Assembly: GCA_947258795.1 (NCBI GenBank) | Contig: CAMYJU010000003.1 | Location: forward strand, 220,988-284,987 | Length of the DNA stretch: 64,000 bases | Direction: 5' to 3' | Origin: an uncultured Gammaproteobacteria bacterium | Lineage (GTDB): Bacteria; Pseudomonadota; Gammaproteobacteria; DRJJ01 | Shown: positions 53,401 to 62,406 of the stretch, one piece after another | How positions within the stretch are numbered: position 1 is the first letter of the stretch | How the letters are laid out: each line of letters opens with the position of its first letter | Translations under genes and position numbers: made by a program | The notes under the pieces: generated by a model | What the model was told of the DNA's origin: nothing | Seen by the model: only the letters and a program-made list of their open reading frames with translations | The model's database searches: none

Positions 53401-54087
53401 ATGGGATTGTTATCAAAATCGGTTATTTACCTGTTGGGCATCAGTTCATTACTACCTGCTGTAGTGACTGCAAGTGGCGGAAAGGAAAAACATTCGGTGA
53501 ATATTGAAATGTTTTCACCGGAACGGGGCCATCACGTCGGTATCGCAGGCCGTGGCTGGTTTGTGGACCTGGAAATCGAGTATGAGGTGCCACTTGCGCG
53601 TAGTGGATTTACCTTGAACGGTAATGGTGACCCGGGATTTCAGGTCACCGGGCCGGCTGGGCATGACAATATCGCGCCCTTTCCAGGAACGTTTTCGCCG
53701 GGACAGGATGAGCGCATTCCGGGCTTGATCGTATTGCTGAGCACAACAACTATTGGAGCGGGATCATGCCAGAATCTGGCCAATCTGTTCAACATCACCG
53801 GGGTAACCGACCTGAGTGAGCATGAAACCGAGCTATGGGATACCTGGATAGTGGGCGCGCCGCTGTTTGGTGTCGATGTTCAATCGACTATCTATGTTGC
53901 GGTTGCGGACGACCTGAATGGTGATGGTATCTTTAACGATGCGCCTGGCGTGGTACCTGATGCAGATGGTAATGGCCTATGTGACAAGCGTGATTTAAAG
54001 CGACTTGGTATTGCCTCAAATATCGAATCGACCCGGTTCTTTATTAATGGTGATGTCAGCCTGGAGGGTGTACCGGTCGTGCCGTAA
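53401..54087 (+). CDS. Exported protein with Ca2+-binding-type loops
   Basis: The protein has 228 residues with a signal peptide (SVIYLLGISSLLPAVVTAS). The C-terminal part contains DDLNGDGIFNDAP and VPDADGNGLCDKRDL, two Asp/Asn-rich loops of the dockerin or EF-hand type. The first half (ERGHHVGIAGRGWFVDLEIE) is probably a beta sandwich. No family name can be given. A clear terminator follows at 54102-54139. Confidence 0.6.
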   Translation: MGLLSKSVIYLLGISSLLPAVVTASGGKEKHSVNIEMFSPERGHHVGIAGRGWFVDLEIEYEVPLARSGFTLNGNGDPGFQVTGPAGHDNIAPFPGTFSPGQDERIPGLIVLLSTTTIGAGSCQNLANLFNITGVTDLSEHETELWDTWIVGAPLFGVDVQSTIYVAVADDLNGDGIFNDAPGVVPDADGNGLCDKRDLKRLGIASNIESTRFFINGDVSLEGVPVVP

Positions 54088-54101
54088 ATCTGTCTGCGGG
54101 G

Positions 54102-54139
54102 AAATCGTCAGGATTGCGTAGCGGTCCTGGCGATTTTTT
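54102..54139 (+). terminator. Terminator after the Ca-loop protein gene
   Basis: AAATCGTCAGGA pairs with TCCTGGCGATTT and runs into TTTTTT. Confidence 0.85.
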
Positions 54140-54224
54140 ATGCCTGCTGCGGGAATAATCGTGCCTAACCGGTGTTTATGTATTACAGGGATAAAATCCC
54201 GAATGGAATAATGGAGAGATATAA

Positions 54225-54743
54225 ATGAACAAGTCACTGTTTTTATTAACATTAGTTTATGCGTCCGTCGCAACCACCCAGTTAAAGGCGGGTGAGATAG
54301 CGGACGCGCCTAACGGTATTGCATTTCCGGCTGATTATATGAGCTGGCAAGTGATCAGTACCTCATCCCGCACCGATAACGAGACCTTAAGGGCAATCCT
54401 GGGTAATGACATTGCAGTGAAAGCGGCCCGGAGTGGCCAAATCAATCCATGGCCGAATGGTGCGATGCTCGGCAAGGTGGTGTGGAAGCAGACCTCCGAC
54501 AAACACTGGCCTGCCGCGATCGTGCCGAAAAAGTTCGTTCATGTGGAATTTATGCTTAAGCATGCTGTCAACTACCAATCGACCGGTGGCTGGGGTTATG
54601 CACGATGGGTTGGTCAGGATTTGAAGGTGTATGGGAAATCGCCGGACTTCGCTAACGAGTGCTATGGTTGCCACAAGCCGGTCAAGGATCAGGACTATGT
54701 ATTTACTCGTCCAGCACCCATGTTTAATGGAAGCAAAAAATAA
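54225..54743 (+). CDS. Cytochrome P460 family protein
   Basis: The protein has 172 residues with a signal peptide (SLFLLTLVYASVATTQLKAG). FPADYMSWQVISTSSRTDNE at the start and NPWPNGAMLGKVVWKQ in the middle are typical of the P460 family. CYGCH near the C-terminus binds heme c, and Lys residues upstream could form the cross-link of true P460. Members oxidise hydroxylamine or act as cytochrome c'-beta NO-binding proteins; which applies here is open. It is followed after 38 nt by an ECF sigma gene. Confidence 0.85.
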   Translation: MNKSLFLLTLVYASVATTQLKAGEIADAPNGIAFPADYMSWQVISTSSRTDNETLRAILGNDIAVKAARSGQINPWPNGAMLGKVVWKQTSDKHWPAAIVPKKFVHVEFMLKHAVNYQSTGGWGYARWVGQDLKVYGKSPDFANECYGCHKPVKDQDYVFTRPAPMFNGSKK

Positions 54744-54781
54744 TAAAACCTACGGATAGATTTGTCAGCCAAGGAATTTGA

Positions 54782-55294
54782 ATGCCACGATACTCGGAGC
54801 AGGTGGTCAGTTATATACCGCATTTACGACGTTATGCACGCGCCTTAATGGGTAATGATGTGCTGGCCGCGGATGATCTGGTCCAGGATTGTCTGGAGCG
54901 TGCGCTAAGCCGGATGCACCTGTGGCGTAAGGGTAGCAACCTGCGCGCCTGGTTGTTTACAATCATGCATAATCTGTATGCGAATAATATGCGCAAGCTG
55001 AGTAATGCACCACAGTTTGTCGAAATGGAAATGGAAAGCAGCATTCTTTATCACGAGGAGGACGCCGGACAGGAGCTGGAAATCAGGGATATGCAACAGG
55101 CGATTGCTAAATTGACGCCTGATCAGCGTGAGGTGCTGTTACTGGTTACATTGGAAGGCTTGCAGTACCGCGAGGTTGCGAAGATTCTTGGCATGCCTGA
55201 AGGGACGGTTATGTCCAAGCTGTCGCGCGCAAGAAACAGGCTTCGTACCATAATGCATATGGAAAAGCCTAAGCGTTTAACGAGGGTAAAATGA
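54782..55294 (+). CDS. ECF-type RNA polymerase sigma factor
   Basis: The protein has 170 residues. Region 2 runs LRRYARALMGNDVLAADDLV, then QDCLERALSRMHLWRKGSNL, RAWLFTIMHNLYANNMRKL; region 4 runs LTPDQREVLLLVTLEGLQYR, then EVAKILGMPEGTVMSKLSRA. It is an extracytoplasmic function sigma of the EcfG-like/RpoE-like size. Its stop overlaps the anti-sigma start by 4 nt, so the pair is coupled. A promoter shared with cytochrome P460 is plausible. Confidence 0.93.
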   Translation: MPRYSEQVVSYIPHLRRYARALMGNDVLAADDLVQDCLERALSRMHLWRKGSNLRAWLFTIMHNLYANNMRKLSNAPQFVEMEMESSILYHEEDAGQELEIRDMQQAIAKLTPDQREVLLLVTLEGLQYREVAKILGMPEGTVMSKLSRARNRLRTIMHMEKPKRLTRVK

Positions 55295-56055
55295 GTCACC
55301 ATATTCCTGTCACGCATGCTGATTTACAGGCCTATGTGGATGGCCAGCTTGGCGCCGAACGCCAGCGTGAGGTTGAGTCATATTTGCAGCAGAACCCGGA
55401 TACGTCCACGATGGTTGAGGATCTGTTACGAATCAATAAGGAAATTCACAAGGCCTATGACCCCGTGCTGGATGAGCCGCTACCGGAACAGCTGGTAATC
55501 AGGCAGCGTAAACCATCCGCGGGCTTGTTAGATGTTGCGGCGGCAATCTGCTGGATGATGCTGGGTGGTGTTATTGGCTGGCAGTTCAGTTCAATGATGG
55601 TCACAACTGCCCCGGCTGACACCCTGACCGCGCATCTGGTCAAACCGGCGGCGTTTGCACATGTGGTCTATACCCCGGAGGTACGGCATCCTGTTGAAGT
55701 CAGCGGTGATGAGCAGGAGCATATGGTTAAATGGTTGTCCAAACGTCTGAAAACCACACTGCGTATTCCGGATCTGAGATCACACGGCTTTGAGCTGGTC
55801 GGTGGACGCCTGTTGCCATCGACCGACAGAATGGCTGCCCAGTTTATGTATCAGCGTGAAGACGGAGTGCGTATAACGCTGTACAATCGCCATGGAGGTT
55901 GGGGTGATGAGCAAACCTCTTTCCAGTATACGAAACAGAATAACACGGCGGTATTCTACTGGATCGACGGACCGCTAGGGTTTGCGCTGGTCGGCAATCT
56001 GGATAAGCTTGAATTATTCAAACTGTCTGAAACTGTGTACCAGCAGTTAAACTAA
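55291..56055 (+). CDS. Membrane-bound anti-sigma factor
   Basis: The protein has 254 residues. The N-terminal helical domain (THADLQAYVDGQLGAERQRE) is typical of anti-sigma factors but has no zinc HxxxCxxC motif. One membrane helix (LLDVAAAICWMMLGGVIGWQ) follows, then a periplasmic domain (GFELVGGRLLPSTDRMAAQF, then MYQREDGVRITLYN) like those of other ECF anti-sigma proteins. It should hold the sigma factor at the membrane until a signal arrives. Confidence 0.88.
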   Translation: MSHHIPVTHADLQAYVDGQLGAERQREVESYLQQNPDTSTMVEDLLRINKEIHKAYDPVLDEPLPEQLVIRQRKPSAGLLDVAAAICWMMLGGVIGWQFSSMMVTTAPADTLTAHLVKPAAFAHVVYTPEVRHPVEVSGDEQEHMVKWLSKRLKTTLRIPDLRSHGFELVGGRLLPSTDRMAAQFMYQREDGVRITLYNRHGGWGDEQTSFQYTKQNNTAVFYWIDGPLGFALVGNLDKLELFKLSETVYQQLN

Positions 56056-56250
56056 TGCGTGTACTCGTTGTGATCATCTGAGCCAGCCTGCAATACAGTC
56101 ATACCGGCACACCGCTGCGAAAATGGCTTCTTGACGTGTTTATATAGTAAACATGGATACTCTGACAGCTCCTGCCAGCCTGGCCCGGAACAGGCTATAA
56201 TAGGGCCTATTGTAGCGCGTGTCGCGTATGCCTTAAGTTCCGGGGATGGT

Positions 56251-56841
56251 ATGAAGCAATTATCAAGAAATTGGCAAGTCTTTTGCGTTATTTTAATCCT
56301 GACGTTTAGTTTTCAGGCGGTACAGGCCGAGCGCTATCGTCTGCAGGACAAGTCTACGCAGCTAATGAAGTTTCAGCAAAGGCTGGCTGTGCAAGGTATC
56401 AAGCTGAGTGATCTGCTCGGGCGAGTGGATCAAATTGAAGACTGGCGTTACCGGCTTGATCAGAAACAGGCTGATCTGAAGCAGGAAAACGAAATGATGC
56501 AAAAGGACAAAAAGCGCGTCGAGCAGAATGAGATGAGTTCTGACGAGTTGCAGCATAAATGGAATATGTCAGGTCGTTCGCTGCGCTATGATCGCGAAGT
56601 CGACGAGTTCAAACAGGATGTGGTGCGTTATAACCAGTATCTTCAAGCCTATAATTCGTTGGCTAAAGAGATGATGCCGGTGATCCAGAAACGAACACCC
56701 GAAGAAGTGAAAATCCTGTTGGCGTCGATCGGCCGCCTGCACAAAGCGCTGGAGGATGCGTTGTCCCGTAATGACATCAAGACAGCCGAGCGCCTGGTGG
56801 AAGAATCGGGCCTGTCAAAAGAGTTCGGATATGACAAGTAG
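56251..56841 (+). CDS. Exported coiled-coil protein
   Basis: The protein has 196 residues from the ATG at 56251; the frame from 56131 has no ribosome site. The signal peptide is NWQVFCVILILTFSFQAVQA. The mature part is nearly all charged helix (DQIEDWRYRLDQKQADLKQE, then NEMMQKDKKRVEQNEMSSDE). No family is recognised. It is packed 11 nt before the hydrolase gene. Confidence 0.55.
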   Translation: MKQLSRNWQVFCVILILTFSFQAVQAERYRLQDKSTQLMKFQQRLAVQGIKLSDLLGRVDQIEDWRYRLDQKQADLKQENEMMQKDKKRVEQNEMSSDELQHKWNMSGRSLRYDREVDEFKQDVVRYNQYLQAYNSLAKEMMPVIQKRTPEEVKILLASIGRLHKALEDALSRNDIKTAERLVEESGLSKEFGYDK

Positions 56842-56852
56842 CCTGTTTACCG

Positions 56853-57500
56853 ATGACTGTCTGTAGCGGCAAGCCTTTCCTGATTGACGGACCAGCCGGT
56901 AAACTCGAACTGCTGTGTGAAGGAAGCGAAGACGCTGACCGGGTCATGATCATCTGTCATCCGCATACCCAGCATGGCGGGACCATGCTGAACAAGGTCG
57001 TGCATACGCTGGCGCGTTCTGTCACGTCGCTGGGTGCGACCGCGGTACGCTTTAATTTCCGCGGTGCCGGTAACAGCCAGGGTGAATATGATCAGGGTCG
57101 CGGTGAGCTGGCCGATCTGGTTGCGGTCATTGACTGGGTTCGACAACAATGGCCCGAGGCGCAGCTCGGGGTGGCCGGCTTTTCGTTCGGCTCCTATGTG
57201 GCCTGGCGGGTTGCCGCCGAACAGGACCTGGTCTGTGTGATTACGGTAGCGCCACCGGTGACCATGTATCCATTCGACCGCCTGCCGGCACCCCGTATTC
57301 CCTGGTTGCTGATACAGGGAGGCCAGGATGAGGTCATTTCGGCCGAATCGGTGGTGGACTGGGCCAGACAGCAACCCGGGGTTGATATCGAGGTGGTTCC
57401 GGACTGTTCACATTTTTTCCATCATAAACTGGGTGAGTTGGGCGAGCTGGTAGAAGCCTGGCTGAGCCCGCTGCTGGTGGCCCAGGGAAATGGCCAATAA
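56853..57500 (+). CDS. Alpha/beta hydrolase (dienelactone hydrolase-like)
   Basis: The protein has 215 residues. The nucleophile elbow is GVAGFSFGSYVAW, the acid is in IQGGQDEVISAE and the base in PDCSHFFHHKLGEL. The start IDGPAGKLELLCE and CHPHTQHGGTMLNKVVHTLA are typical of a conserved proteobacterial group of small serine hydrolases. Cytoplasmic. The substrate is unknown. Confidence 0.88.
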   Translation: MTVCSGKPFLIDGPAGKLELLCEGSEDADRVMIICHPHTQHGGTMLNKVVHTLARSVTSLGATAVRFNFRGAGNSQGEYDQGRGELADLVAVIDWVRQQWPEAQLGVAGFSFGSYVAWRVAAEQDLVCVITVAPPVTMYPFDRLPAPRIPWLLIQGGQDEVISAESVVDWARQQPGVDIEVVPDCSHFFHHKLGELGELVEAWLSPLLVAQGNGQ

Positions 57501-57635
57501 TACACAGAATTCTGGTGAATCCGATCATAGTCGTCAGGTACTAACTCACTGAATTTAGAAGGTATAATTTGTAATCTAAAGCCATAACTTCAATAGCCGA
57601 TAAGGTGTATAGAAGGTATATTGAGGAAATGGCAT

Positions 57636-58475
57636 ATGAACTGGTCTGGCTTACTGGTACAGATAGCGGCCCAACTGCGTCGGCGTAAAATCGTATGCAC
57701 AGTGCTGTGTTTGACTGCTGTTTACCTGGTGCTGTCACTCCAGCCTGCCGCAGCCAGGATGCTGAAGCCGGGCCCGGTCGTTTCAGTGGATCTGTCATCC
57801 AGCGCCTATCAGGTCGCGATCGAGCAGACCACGGCTGTACTCCCCATACATACCCACCATGACGACTTCCGTTACGCGGTGCTGGATTATTTCAACGAGG
57901 ACTATCAGAACGCCTACAAACGCTTCCAGCCGCTGGCGGAACAGGGGGACAGTGGCTCTGAGTACTACCTGGCCCTGATGTATGACGAGGGACGTGGTGT
58001 CGAAAAGGATGCCAGTACCGCGGTACATTGGTACAAACGTGCAGCACAGCAGGGCCATATGGATGCACAATATAATCTGGGTGTGGCCTATGCCAGTGGA
58101 GCTGGCGTCGAGCGTGATATGAGCCAGGCCGTGAACTGGTGGGAGAAAGCAGCACAGCGTGGCAGTGTCGATGCCGAGTTCAACCTGGGGCTGGTGTATT
58201 ACACTGGTAGGGGTGTTATCGAGGTTAACCTTGATAGCGCACTGGTCTGGTGGCAAAAGGCTGCCGATCACGGTGATGCGATCGCCCAGTTTCATCTGGG
58301 TATGATGTATGCGATCGGTAAGGGCACTGATCAGGATTTATGCATAGCCGGGCGTTTGTGGCGCTATGCTGCCAGTCAGGGGCACGACGAAGCGATTATT
58401 GCGTTCCAGGACCTGTACCGGGAACTGCCTTCATTAGGCGGTTGCTGGGACCTGCTCGTCGACGCTGGTAACTGA
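57636..58475 (+). CDS. Sel1-repeat (TPR-like) protein
   Basis: The protein has 279 residues from the ATG at 57636, with GAGGAA at spacing 7; the TTG at 57621 is less likely. An N-terminal membrane or signal segment (IVCTVLCLTAVYLVLSLQPA) is followed by a linker and about five Sel1 units: SEYYLALMYDEGRGVEKDAS, AQYNLGVAYASGAGVERDMS, AEFNLGLVYYTGRGVIEVNL, AQFHLGMMYAIGKGTDQDLC. Such repeats form a helical scaffold for protein contacts. The partner is unknown. Confidence 0.88.
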   Translation: MNWSGLLVQIAAQLRRRKIVCTVLCLTAVYLVLSLQPAAARMLKPGPVVSVDLSSSAYQVAIEQTTAVLPIHTHHDDFRYAVLDYFNEDYQNAYKRFQPLAEQGDSGSEYYLALMYDEGRGVEKDASTAVHWYKRAAQQGHMDAQYNLGVAYASGAGVERDMSQAVNWWEKAAQRGSVDAEFNLGLVYYTGRGVIEVNLDSALVWWQKAADHGDAIAQFHLGMMYAIGKGTDQDLCIAGRLWRYAASQGHDEAIIAFQDLYRELPSLGGCWDLLVDAGN

Positions 58476-58617
58476 ACCATACCACCACAGTGTCTCTACG
58501 GGCACTTTCTGATTTATCGCTGGCTGTCCCGCCAGTCGACAAGCCTGTCGATATCCTGATATTCCTTGCACCTATTCCGGAAGGGATTTGCCAGGCTGTG
58601 GCCCGGCGTGAGCAGGC

Positions 58618-58839
58618 CTATGTGCTACGCTTTAGTGTGAGTATGGCCTTCAGTGCGAGTAACACCGGTGCTGTACCATGCAGGAACAGGTCAAAAATAT
58701 CGATCGGGCGGCTGAGTGTGCCATTGGCAAGCATTTTCAGTTTCTCCCACAGATGGGGTTCCGGCATAAAGGGTGCCAGCCCCAGTGTCAGGGAAATAAG
58801 TATCAGTGTTGTAAACGATATTTTGTCCAGCCAGCGCAT
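58618..58839 (-). CDS. Small conserved membrane protein (RND-associated type)
   Basis: The protein has 73 residues: MRWLDKISFTTLILISLTLG, LAPFMPEPHLWEKLKMLANG, TLSRPIDIFDLFLHGTAPVL and LALKAILTLKRST. The motif LAPFxPEPHLxEKLxML...PIDxFDLxxH is a conserved small-protein pattern often annotated beside RND transporters. It has two membrane helices. The antisense + strand ORF 58490-58879 has no such signal and is rejected. Confidence 0.75.
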   Translation of the reverse strand: MRWLDKISFTTLILISLTLGLAPFMPEPHLWEKLKMLANGTLSRPIDIFDLFLHGTAPVLLALKAILTLKRST

Positions 58840-58929
58840 GCCTGTTACTCCAGAAATCGGGACCGGTATTGTACACTAGTGCCGGGTGTTTCGCCTGAAA
58901 AAGGATAGTTGATAGACAGGAGGTGCAAG

Positions 58930-59442
58930 ATGAGACTGACAGGGTTGATAACAGGCCTGATGTTGATGCTGCTATCCGGCCCGCTGATGGCGGAAGCAAA
59001 GATTGTCCAGACGCCTTACCAGGAATCACAGAAGGTGCTGTTTGATTTCTACCTGCAGGATCCTGACGAGATCGGCTCGGCACTGTTTTGGCTGCGTTCG
59101 TTTCTGAACCCGTTGATGCAGGCGCCTTACAGCTTTGCACCGGATTTTATGGATCTGGTCGTGCTGGTGCATGGTACTGAAATCGTCACGTTGGCGAAAA
59201 AGAACAGAAAGCGCTACGAGGAACATGTAGCGCGTATGGAGTATTACGCCGATCTGGGTGTGAAATTCAAGATCTGCGGGCTGGCCATGGAGGACTTTGG
59301 TTACCAGCCCAAGGATCTGTACGAGTTTATCGAGGTTGTCCCGTCAGGCATCACCGAGCTTGCTCACTGGCAACAGCAGGGTTACGCGATTATCACGCCA
59401 ACCATCCGCAGCAAGCGCTTCAGTATTGATGAGATACGGTAG
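58930..59442 (+). CDS. DsrE family exported protein
   Basis: The protein has 170 residues from the ATG at 58930, with AGGAGGT at 58919-58925. The signal peptide is LTGLITGLMLMLLSGPLMAE. The DsrE/F-like fold includes KVLFDFYLQDPDEIGSALFW, LVVLVHGTEIVTLAKKN, LGVKFKICGLAMEDFGYQ and FIEVVPSGITELAHWQQQGY. The Cys in KICGLAM is in the position used for sulfur transfer in DsrE. Periplasmic sulfur handling is likely but not shown. Confidence 0.85.
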   Translation: MRLTGLITGLMLMLLSGPLMAEAKIVQTPYQESQKVLFDFYLQDPDEIGSALFWLRSFLNPLMQAPYSFAPDFMDLVVLVHGTEIVTLAKKNRKRYEEHVARMEYYADLGVKFKICGLAMEDFGYQPKDLYEFIEVVPSGITELAHWQQQGYAIITPTIRSKRFSIDEIR

Positions 59443-59551
59443 TGCCTCGGCTCATTCAAACAGGGGTTTGTGCCAGATGGGACAAGGCAGTTTGACGGCG
59501 CCGGTGTGGATTGTTGTAATAAGGCAACTCTATACACCGGAATACGAAATA

Positions 59552-61024
59552 ATGAGTGATCTGAAGGACCTGGAGCTGATCCTGCGATCCAATACCCCCC
59601 TGGTATTGGTTGAAACACATGAAGAGCGACGAGTGGTTGGCCTGTTCCGTCGCCTGATTATTCCGCTGAACAAGCCCCTGTTTTGCTGGTCAGTCACGGA
59701 AGGTCTGCAACGACTCGATGTCGATTTGGGTACTCAGAAGCATAACGCCGATCCTGAAAAAATCCTGCGCCAGATCAAATCAACGGACAAGGCCGGTATC
59801 TACCTGCTACTGGATTTTCATCCCTACCTGGAAGAACACGTCAACCAGCGCCTGCTTAAGGAGATCGCGCAGTCGTTTGCTAATAACGGTCACCATGTGG
59901 TGCTGATTAGCCCGGAGCTGGAGATCCAGGATGACCTGCAACGCTTTGCCGCCTCGTTCAGATTATCCATGCCGGATTCTGACAAGTTGCTGGAGATTAT
60001 CAGGGAGACGGCCTCGACCTGGTCCATGCAGAACCAGAGCAAGAAGGTCAAGACTGACCGCAAGACCCTGGATCGCCTGCTGAAGAATCTTTCAGGGCTG
60101 ACCGAAACCGATGTGCGCAGCCTGATACGCAAGCTGATTTATGATGACGGTGCGATAACCGAGGAAGACCTGCCGGCGACTATGCAGGCCAAGTATGAGC
60201 TGCTGGGACGCGATGGTGTCCTGTCGTTTGAATATGAAACCGAGCGCTTTGCCGATGTCGGTGGCATGGCAGAGCTGAAACGCTGGCTGGATATACGCAA
60301 AAAGGTGTTTTTCGACCAGGATAGTAAGCTGCAGCCGCCGAAGGGCATCATGTTGCTGGGTGTCCAGGGCTGTGGCAAAAGTCTGATGGCCAAATCGGTA
60401 GCCGGGCTGTTTGGGACGTCGTTGTTGCGGCTGGACTTTGGCTCGATATATAACAAGTTCTTTGGTGAGTCGGAAAAAAACCTGCGCCAGGCGCTGTCGA
60501 CCGCTGAACTGATGTCGCCCTGTGTGTTGTGGGTGGATGAAATTGAAAAGGGTCTGGCAACCGGGGAGAACGATGGCGGTACCTCACGACGCATACTCGG
60601 TACCTTGCTGACCTGGATGTCGGATAATGAGCACCCGGTGTTTGTGGTCGCCACGGCCAACTCGATCGAGCAGTTGCCGCCCGAGCTGATTCGCAAGGGA
60701 CGCTTTGATGAAATCTTCTTTGTTGATCTGCCCAAGACCGGTGTTCGTCACGATATCCTGAAAATCCATATAGAGAAGCGCGGTCTGAGCCTGGCCGATG
60801 CGGACTATGATCATCTGGCCGGTCTGACCGAAGGTTTTGCCGGGGCCGAGCTGGAGCAGGCGGTGGTGTCGGCACTGTACAGCGCTCATGCGATGGACCA
60901 GCAGCTCAGCGCCGATATGATTGCAGACGAGATCTCCAGGACGCGCCCGTTGTCGGTTGTGATGGCCGAGAAGATCGCCTCGCTGCGTGCCTGGGCCGCT
61001 GATCGCACCGTGCCGGCAGATTAG
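59552..61024 (+). CDS. Ycf46-like AAA+ ATPase
   Basis: The protein has 490 residues from the ATG at 59552 (MSDLKDLELILRSNTPLVLV); the frame from 59297 overlaps the DsrE gene and is rejected. The N-terminal Ycf46 domain spans residues 1-240. The AAA module has Walker A GVQGCGKSLM, Walker B VLWVDEIEKG, sensor 1 VVATANS and the Arg finger in IRKGRFDEIF. Ycf46 proteins have been linked to CO2 use in cyanobacteria; the bacterial role is unsettled. Confidence 0.9.
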   Translation: MSDLKDLELILRSNTPLVLVETHEERRVVGLFRRLIIPLNKPLFCWSVTEGLQRLDVDLGTQKHNADPEKILRQIKSTDKAGIYLLLDFHPYLEEHVNQRLLKEIAQSFANNGHHVVLISPELEIQDDLQRFAASFRLSMPDSDKLLEIIRETASTWSMQNQSKKVKTDRKTLDRLLKNLSGLTETDVRSLIRKLIYDDGAITEEDLPATMQAKYELLGRDGVLSFEYETERFADVGGMAELKRWLDIRKKVFFDQDSKLQPPKGIMLLGVQGCGKSLMAKSVAGLFGTSLLRLDFGSIYNKFFGESEKNLRQALSTAELMSPCVLWVDEIEKGLATGENDGGTSRRILGTLLTWMSDNEHPVFVVATANSIEQLPPELIRKGRFDEIFFVDLPKTGVRHDILKIHIEKRGLSLADADYDHLAGLTEGFAGAELEQAVVSALYSAHAMDQQLSADMIADEISRTRPLSVVMAEKIASLRAWAADRTVPAD

Positions 61025-61042
61025 GCCCGGCCAGCCCTTTCG

Positions 61043-61669
61043 TCAGGCGTATTCGAGATAGTAGATGGCAACCCCAAGCATAATCAGGGCGATTTCAAAC
61101 ACGGTAATCCACAGTAACATATAGGTGATACGGCGCCCGGACGGCTTCATCGGCTGCCATACCTTGCGCATATACCAGCGCCATGGTGCGAAGCGTGACC
61201 AGCGTTGCCAGGCAATCAGATATTGCTGCAGGTACTTGGCCCAGACGGTCAGGCTGCGGTCGACCGTATGCAACAGTTCCTCGCGCTCCAGTTCGGACAT
61301 GCCGCTGTAGTCATCGGTAATGGTCAGCTTGGATTTCCATTCACCGCCCGAGGTCGGATCTTCGATTTTGATCGTGGTCCTGGTCTTGATGCTATTCTCA
61401 TAGCTGATTTCAACACCGTCAGGCAGCTCGGTTACTGTGAACGTCAGGTCAAAATCGAACGGCTCCTCCTGGCTGATGTTCTGCCCGCTAAAACGGTATT
61501 GGTTGTCACCGTTGGTCTGCCAATCATTAAATATCAGCATCGGGTTGATACGGAACAGGCGCTCGATATCCAGGCAAAATGCCTTCAGGCTATCTTTGTC
61601 CAGTGGGGTTTCAATTGAGGCCCATGCCATGTCTTCCATGGCCGCCGGTGCGGTACTCTGGTCATTCAT
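61043..61669 (-). CDS. Hypothetical C-tail-anchored membrane protein
   Basis: The protein has 208 residues. The first 150 residues look like a START/SRPBCC-like domain (SIETPLDKDSLKAFCLDIER, LFRINPMLIFNDWQTNGDNQ, ISYENSIKTRTTIKIED). A basic segment (RWSRFAPWRWYMRKVWQ) and one or two C-terminal membrane helices (ITYMLLWITVFEIALIMLGV) follow. The start overlaps the stop of the universal stress protein gene by 4 nt. Function unknown. Confidence 0.65.
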   Translation of the reverse strand: MNDQSTAPAAMEDMAWASIETPLDKDSLKAFCLDIERLFRINPMLIFNDWQTNGDNQYRFSGQNISQEEPFDFDLTFTVTELPDGVEISYENSIKTRTTIKIEDPTSGGEWKSKLTITDDYSGMSELEREELLHTVDRSLTVWAKYLQQYLIAWQRWSRFAPWRWYMRKVWQPMKPSGRRITYMLLWITVFEIALIMLGVAIYYLEYA

Positions 61670-62142
61670 TGCGGGTCTGCCGGGTAAGGTACGATCAGTA
61701 GCGGGGCGCTCAGTGAGCGTAACAGGGTTTCGGTCTTCATGCGTGAACGCAGGCCTGTTTTGCCCTTCGGACGCGGCGAACCCATGATCACCAGGTCGTA
61801 GCTTTCCTTGTTACAGGTATTGATCAGACATTCCTCCGGTTCACCCAGCACGACTTCGCTGATGTATTCCAGTTCGTGTTGTTCGGCGTTTTTGCTGACA
61901 CGTTCACGGTGTTCGCTTACTTCCTTGTCGAGTTCGTTTTCAAGATAACGGCGGAAGGTGTCGCGGGTGGAACCGTTATTCAGCCAGTCGTCTCCGGTCA
62001 TGCCTTGCCATAAACGCTTCGGAACGACGATCAGGTGATGTATTTTGGCCCCCTTGCAACACATACTGAGCGCCATTTGTTCGGCTGCCAGGGCGCCTTC
62101 GGTACCATGGCTTGCCAGTAATACGTGATTAACAGAATTCAT
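61666..62142 (-). CDS. Universal stress protein (UspA) family
   Basis: The protein has 158 residues. HVLLASHGTEGALAAEQMAL is the start and the ATP-type loop is VIMGSPRPKGKTGLRSRMKTE, then LLRSLSAPLLIVPYPAD. The order of motifs fits UspA with the G-2x-G-9x-G(S/T) loop partly changed. It is co-translated with the downstream hypothetical gene (ATGA overlap). Confidence 0.88.
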   Translation of the reverse strand: MNSVNHVLLASHGTEGALAAEQMALSMCCKGAKIHHLIVVPKRLWQGMTGDDWLNNGSTRDTFRRYLENELDKEVSEHRERVSKNAEQHELEYISEVVLGEPEECLINTCNKESYDLVIMGSPRPKGKTGLRSRMKTETLLRSLSAPLLIVPYPADPQ

Positions 62143-62210
62143 TGATTTACCAGATTTGTTGCGCTGTTACTGCACTTCCGGGTGTTGTGACGAGTTTCTT
62201 CCGTGATTTG

Positions 62211-62242
62211 AAAAACCGGTGCCCACCAGGGCGGGCACCGGG
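62211..62242 (-). terminator. Terminator after the YeiH operon
   Basis: On the minus strand CCGGTGCCC and GGGCACCGG pair and run into TTTTTC. It separates the transporter transcript from the usp gene. Confidence 0.8.
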
Positions 62243-62259
62243 ACTGCTTTTACGATCTA

Positions 62260-62391
62260 TCAATTTGTTACATAGACCCAGAACGCAAGGAGCAAGGCGA
62301 ATACCAGTGCCATAAAGTCTTCCCTGCGGTCACTGCCAAAGATTGACAGGGCTGAGCCGCGATCGAATTTTGGAGCTTCTTCTTCACTCAT
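62260..62391 (-). CDS. Small membrane protein beside the YeiH transporter
   Basis: The 43-residue ORF MSEEEAPKFDRGSALSIFGS, then DRREDFMALVFALLLAFWVY and VTN has one membrane helix. The FGSDRREDFMALVFALLLAF pattern is what I recall in small companions of YeiH-type transporters. It starts 15 nt after the transporter stop and lies before the terminator, so it is in the same operon. It is likely a subunit or regulator of the transporter (inference). Confidence 0.7.
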   Translation of the reverse strand: MSEEEAPKFDRGSALSIFGSDRREDFMALVFALLLAFWVYVTN

Positions 62392-62406
62392 GTTTCTATC
62401 CTCTCT

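Noticed and set aside
58490-58879. A 129-codon + strand ORF after the Sel1 gene
   Set aside because: It has no recognisable motif and lies opposite the conserved 73-aa membrane protein at 58618-58839, which explains its openness.
59297-59551. N-terminal extension of the AAA ATPase
   Set aside because: It overlaps the DsrE gene in another frame and has no family similarity; MSDLKDLELIL at 59552 is the conserved start.
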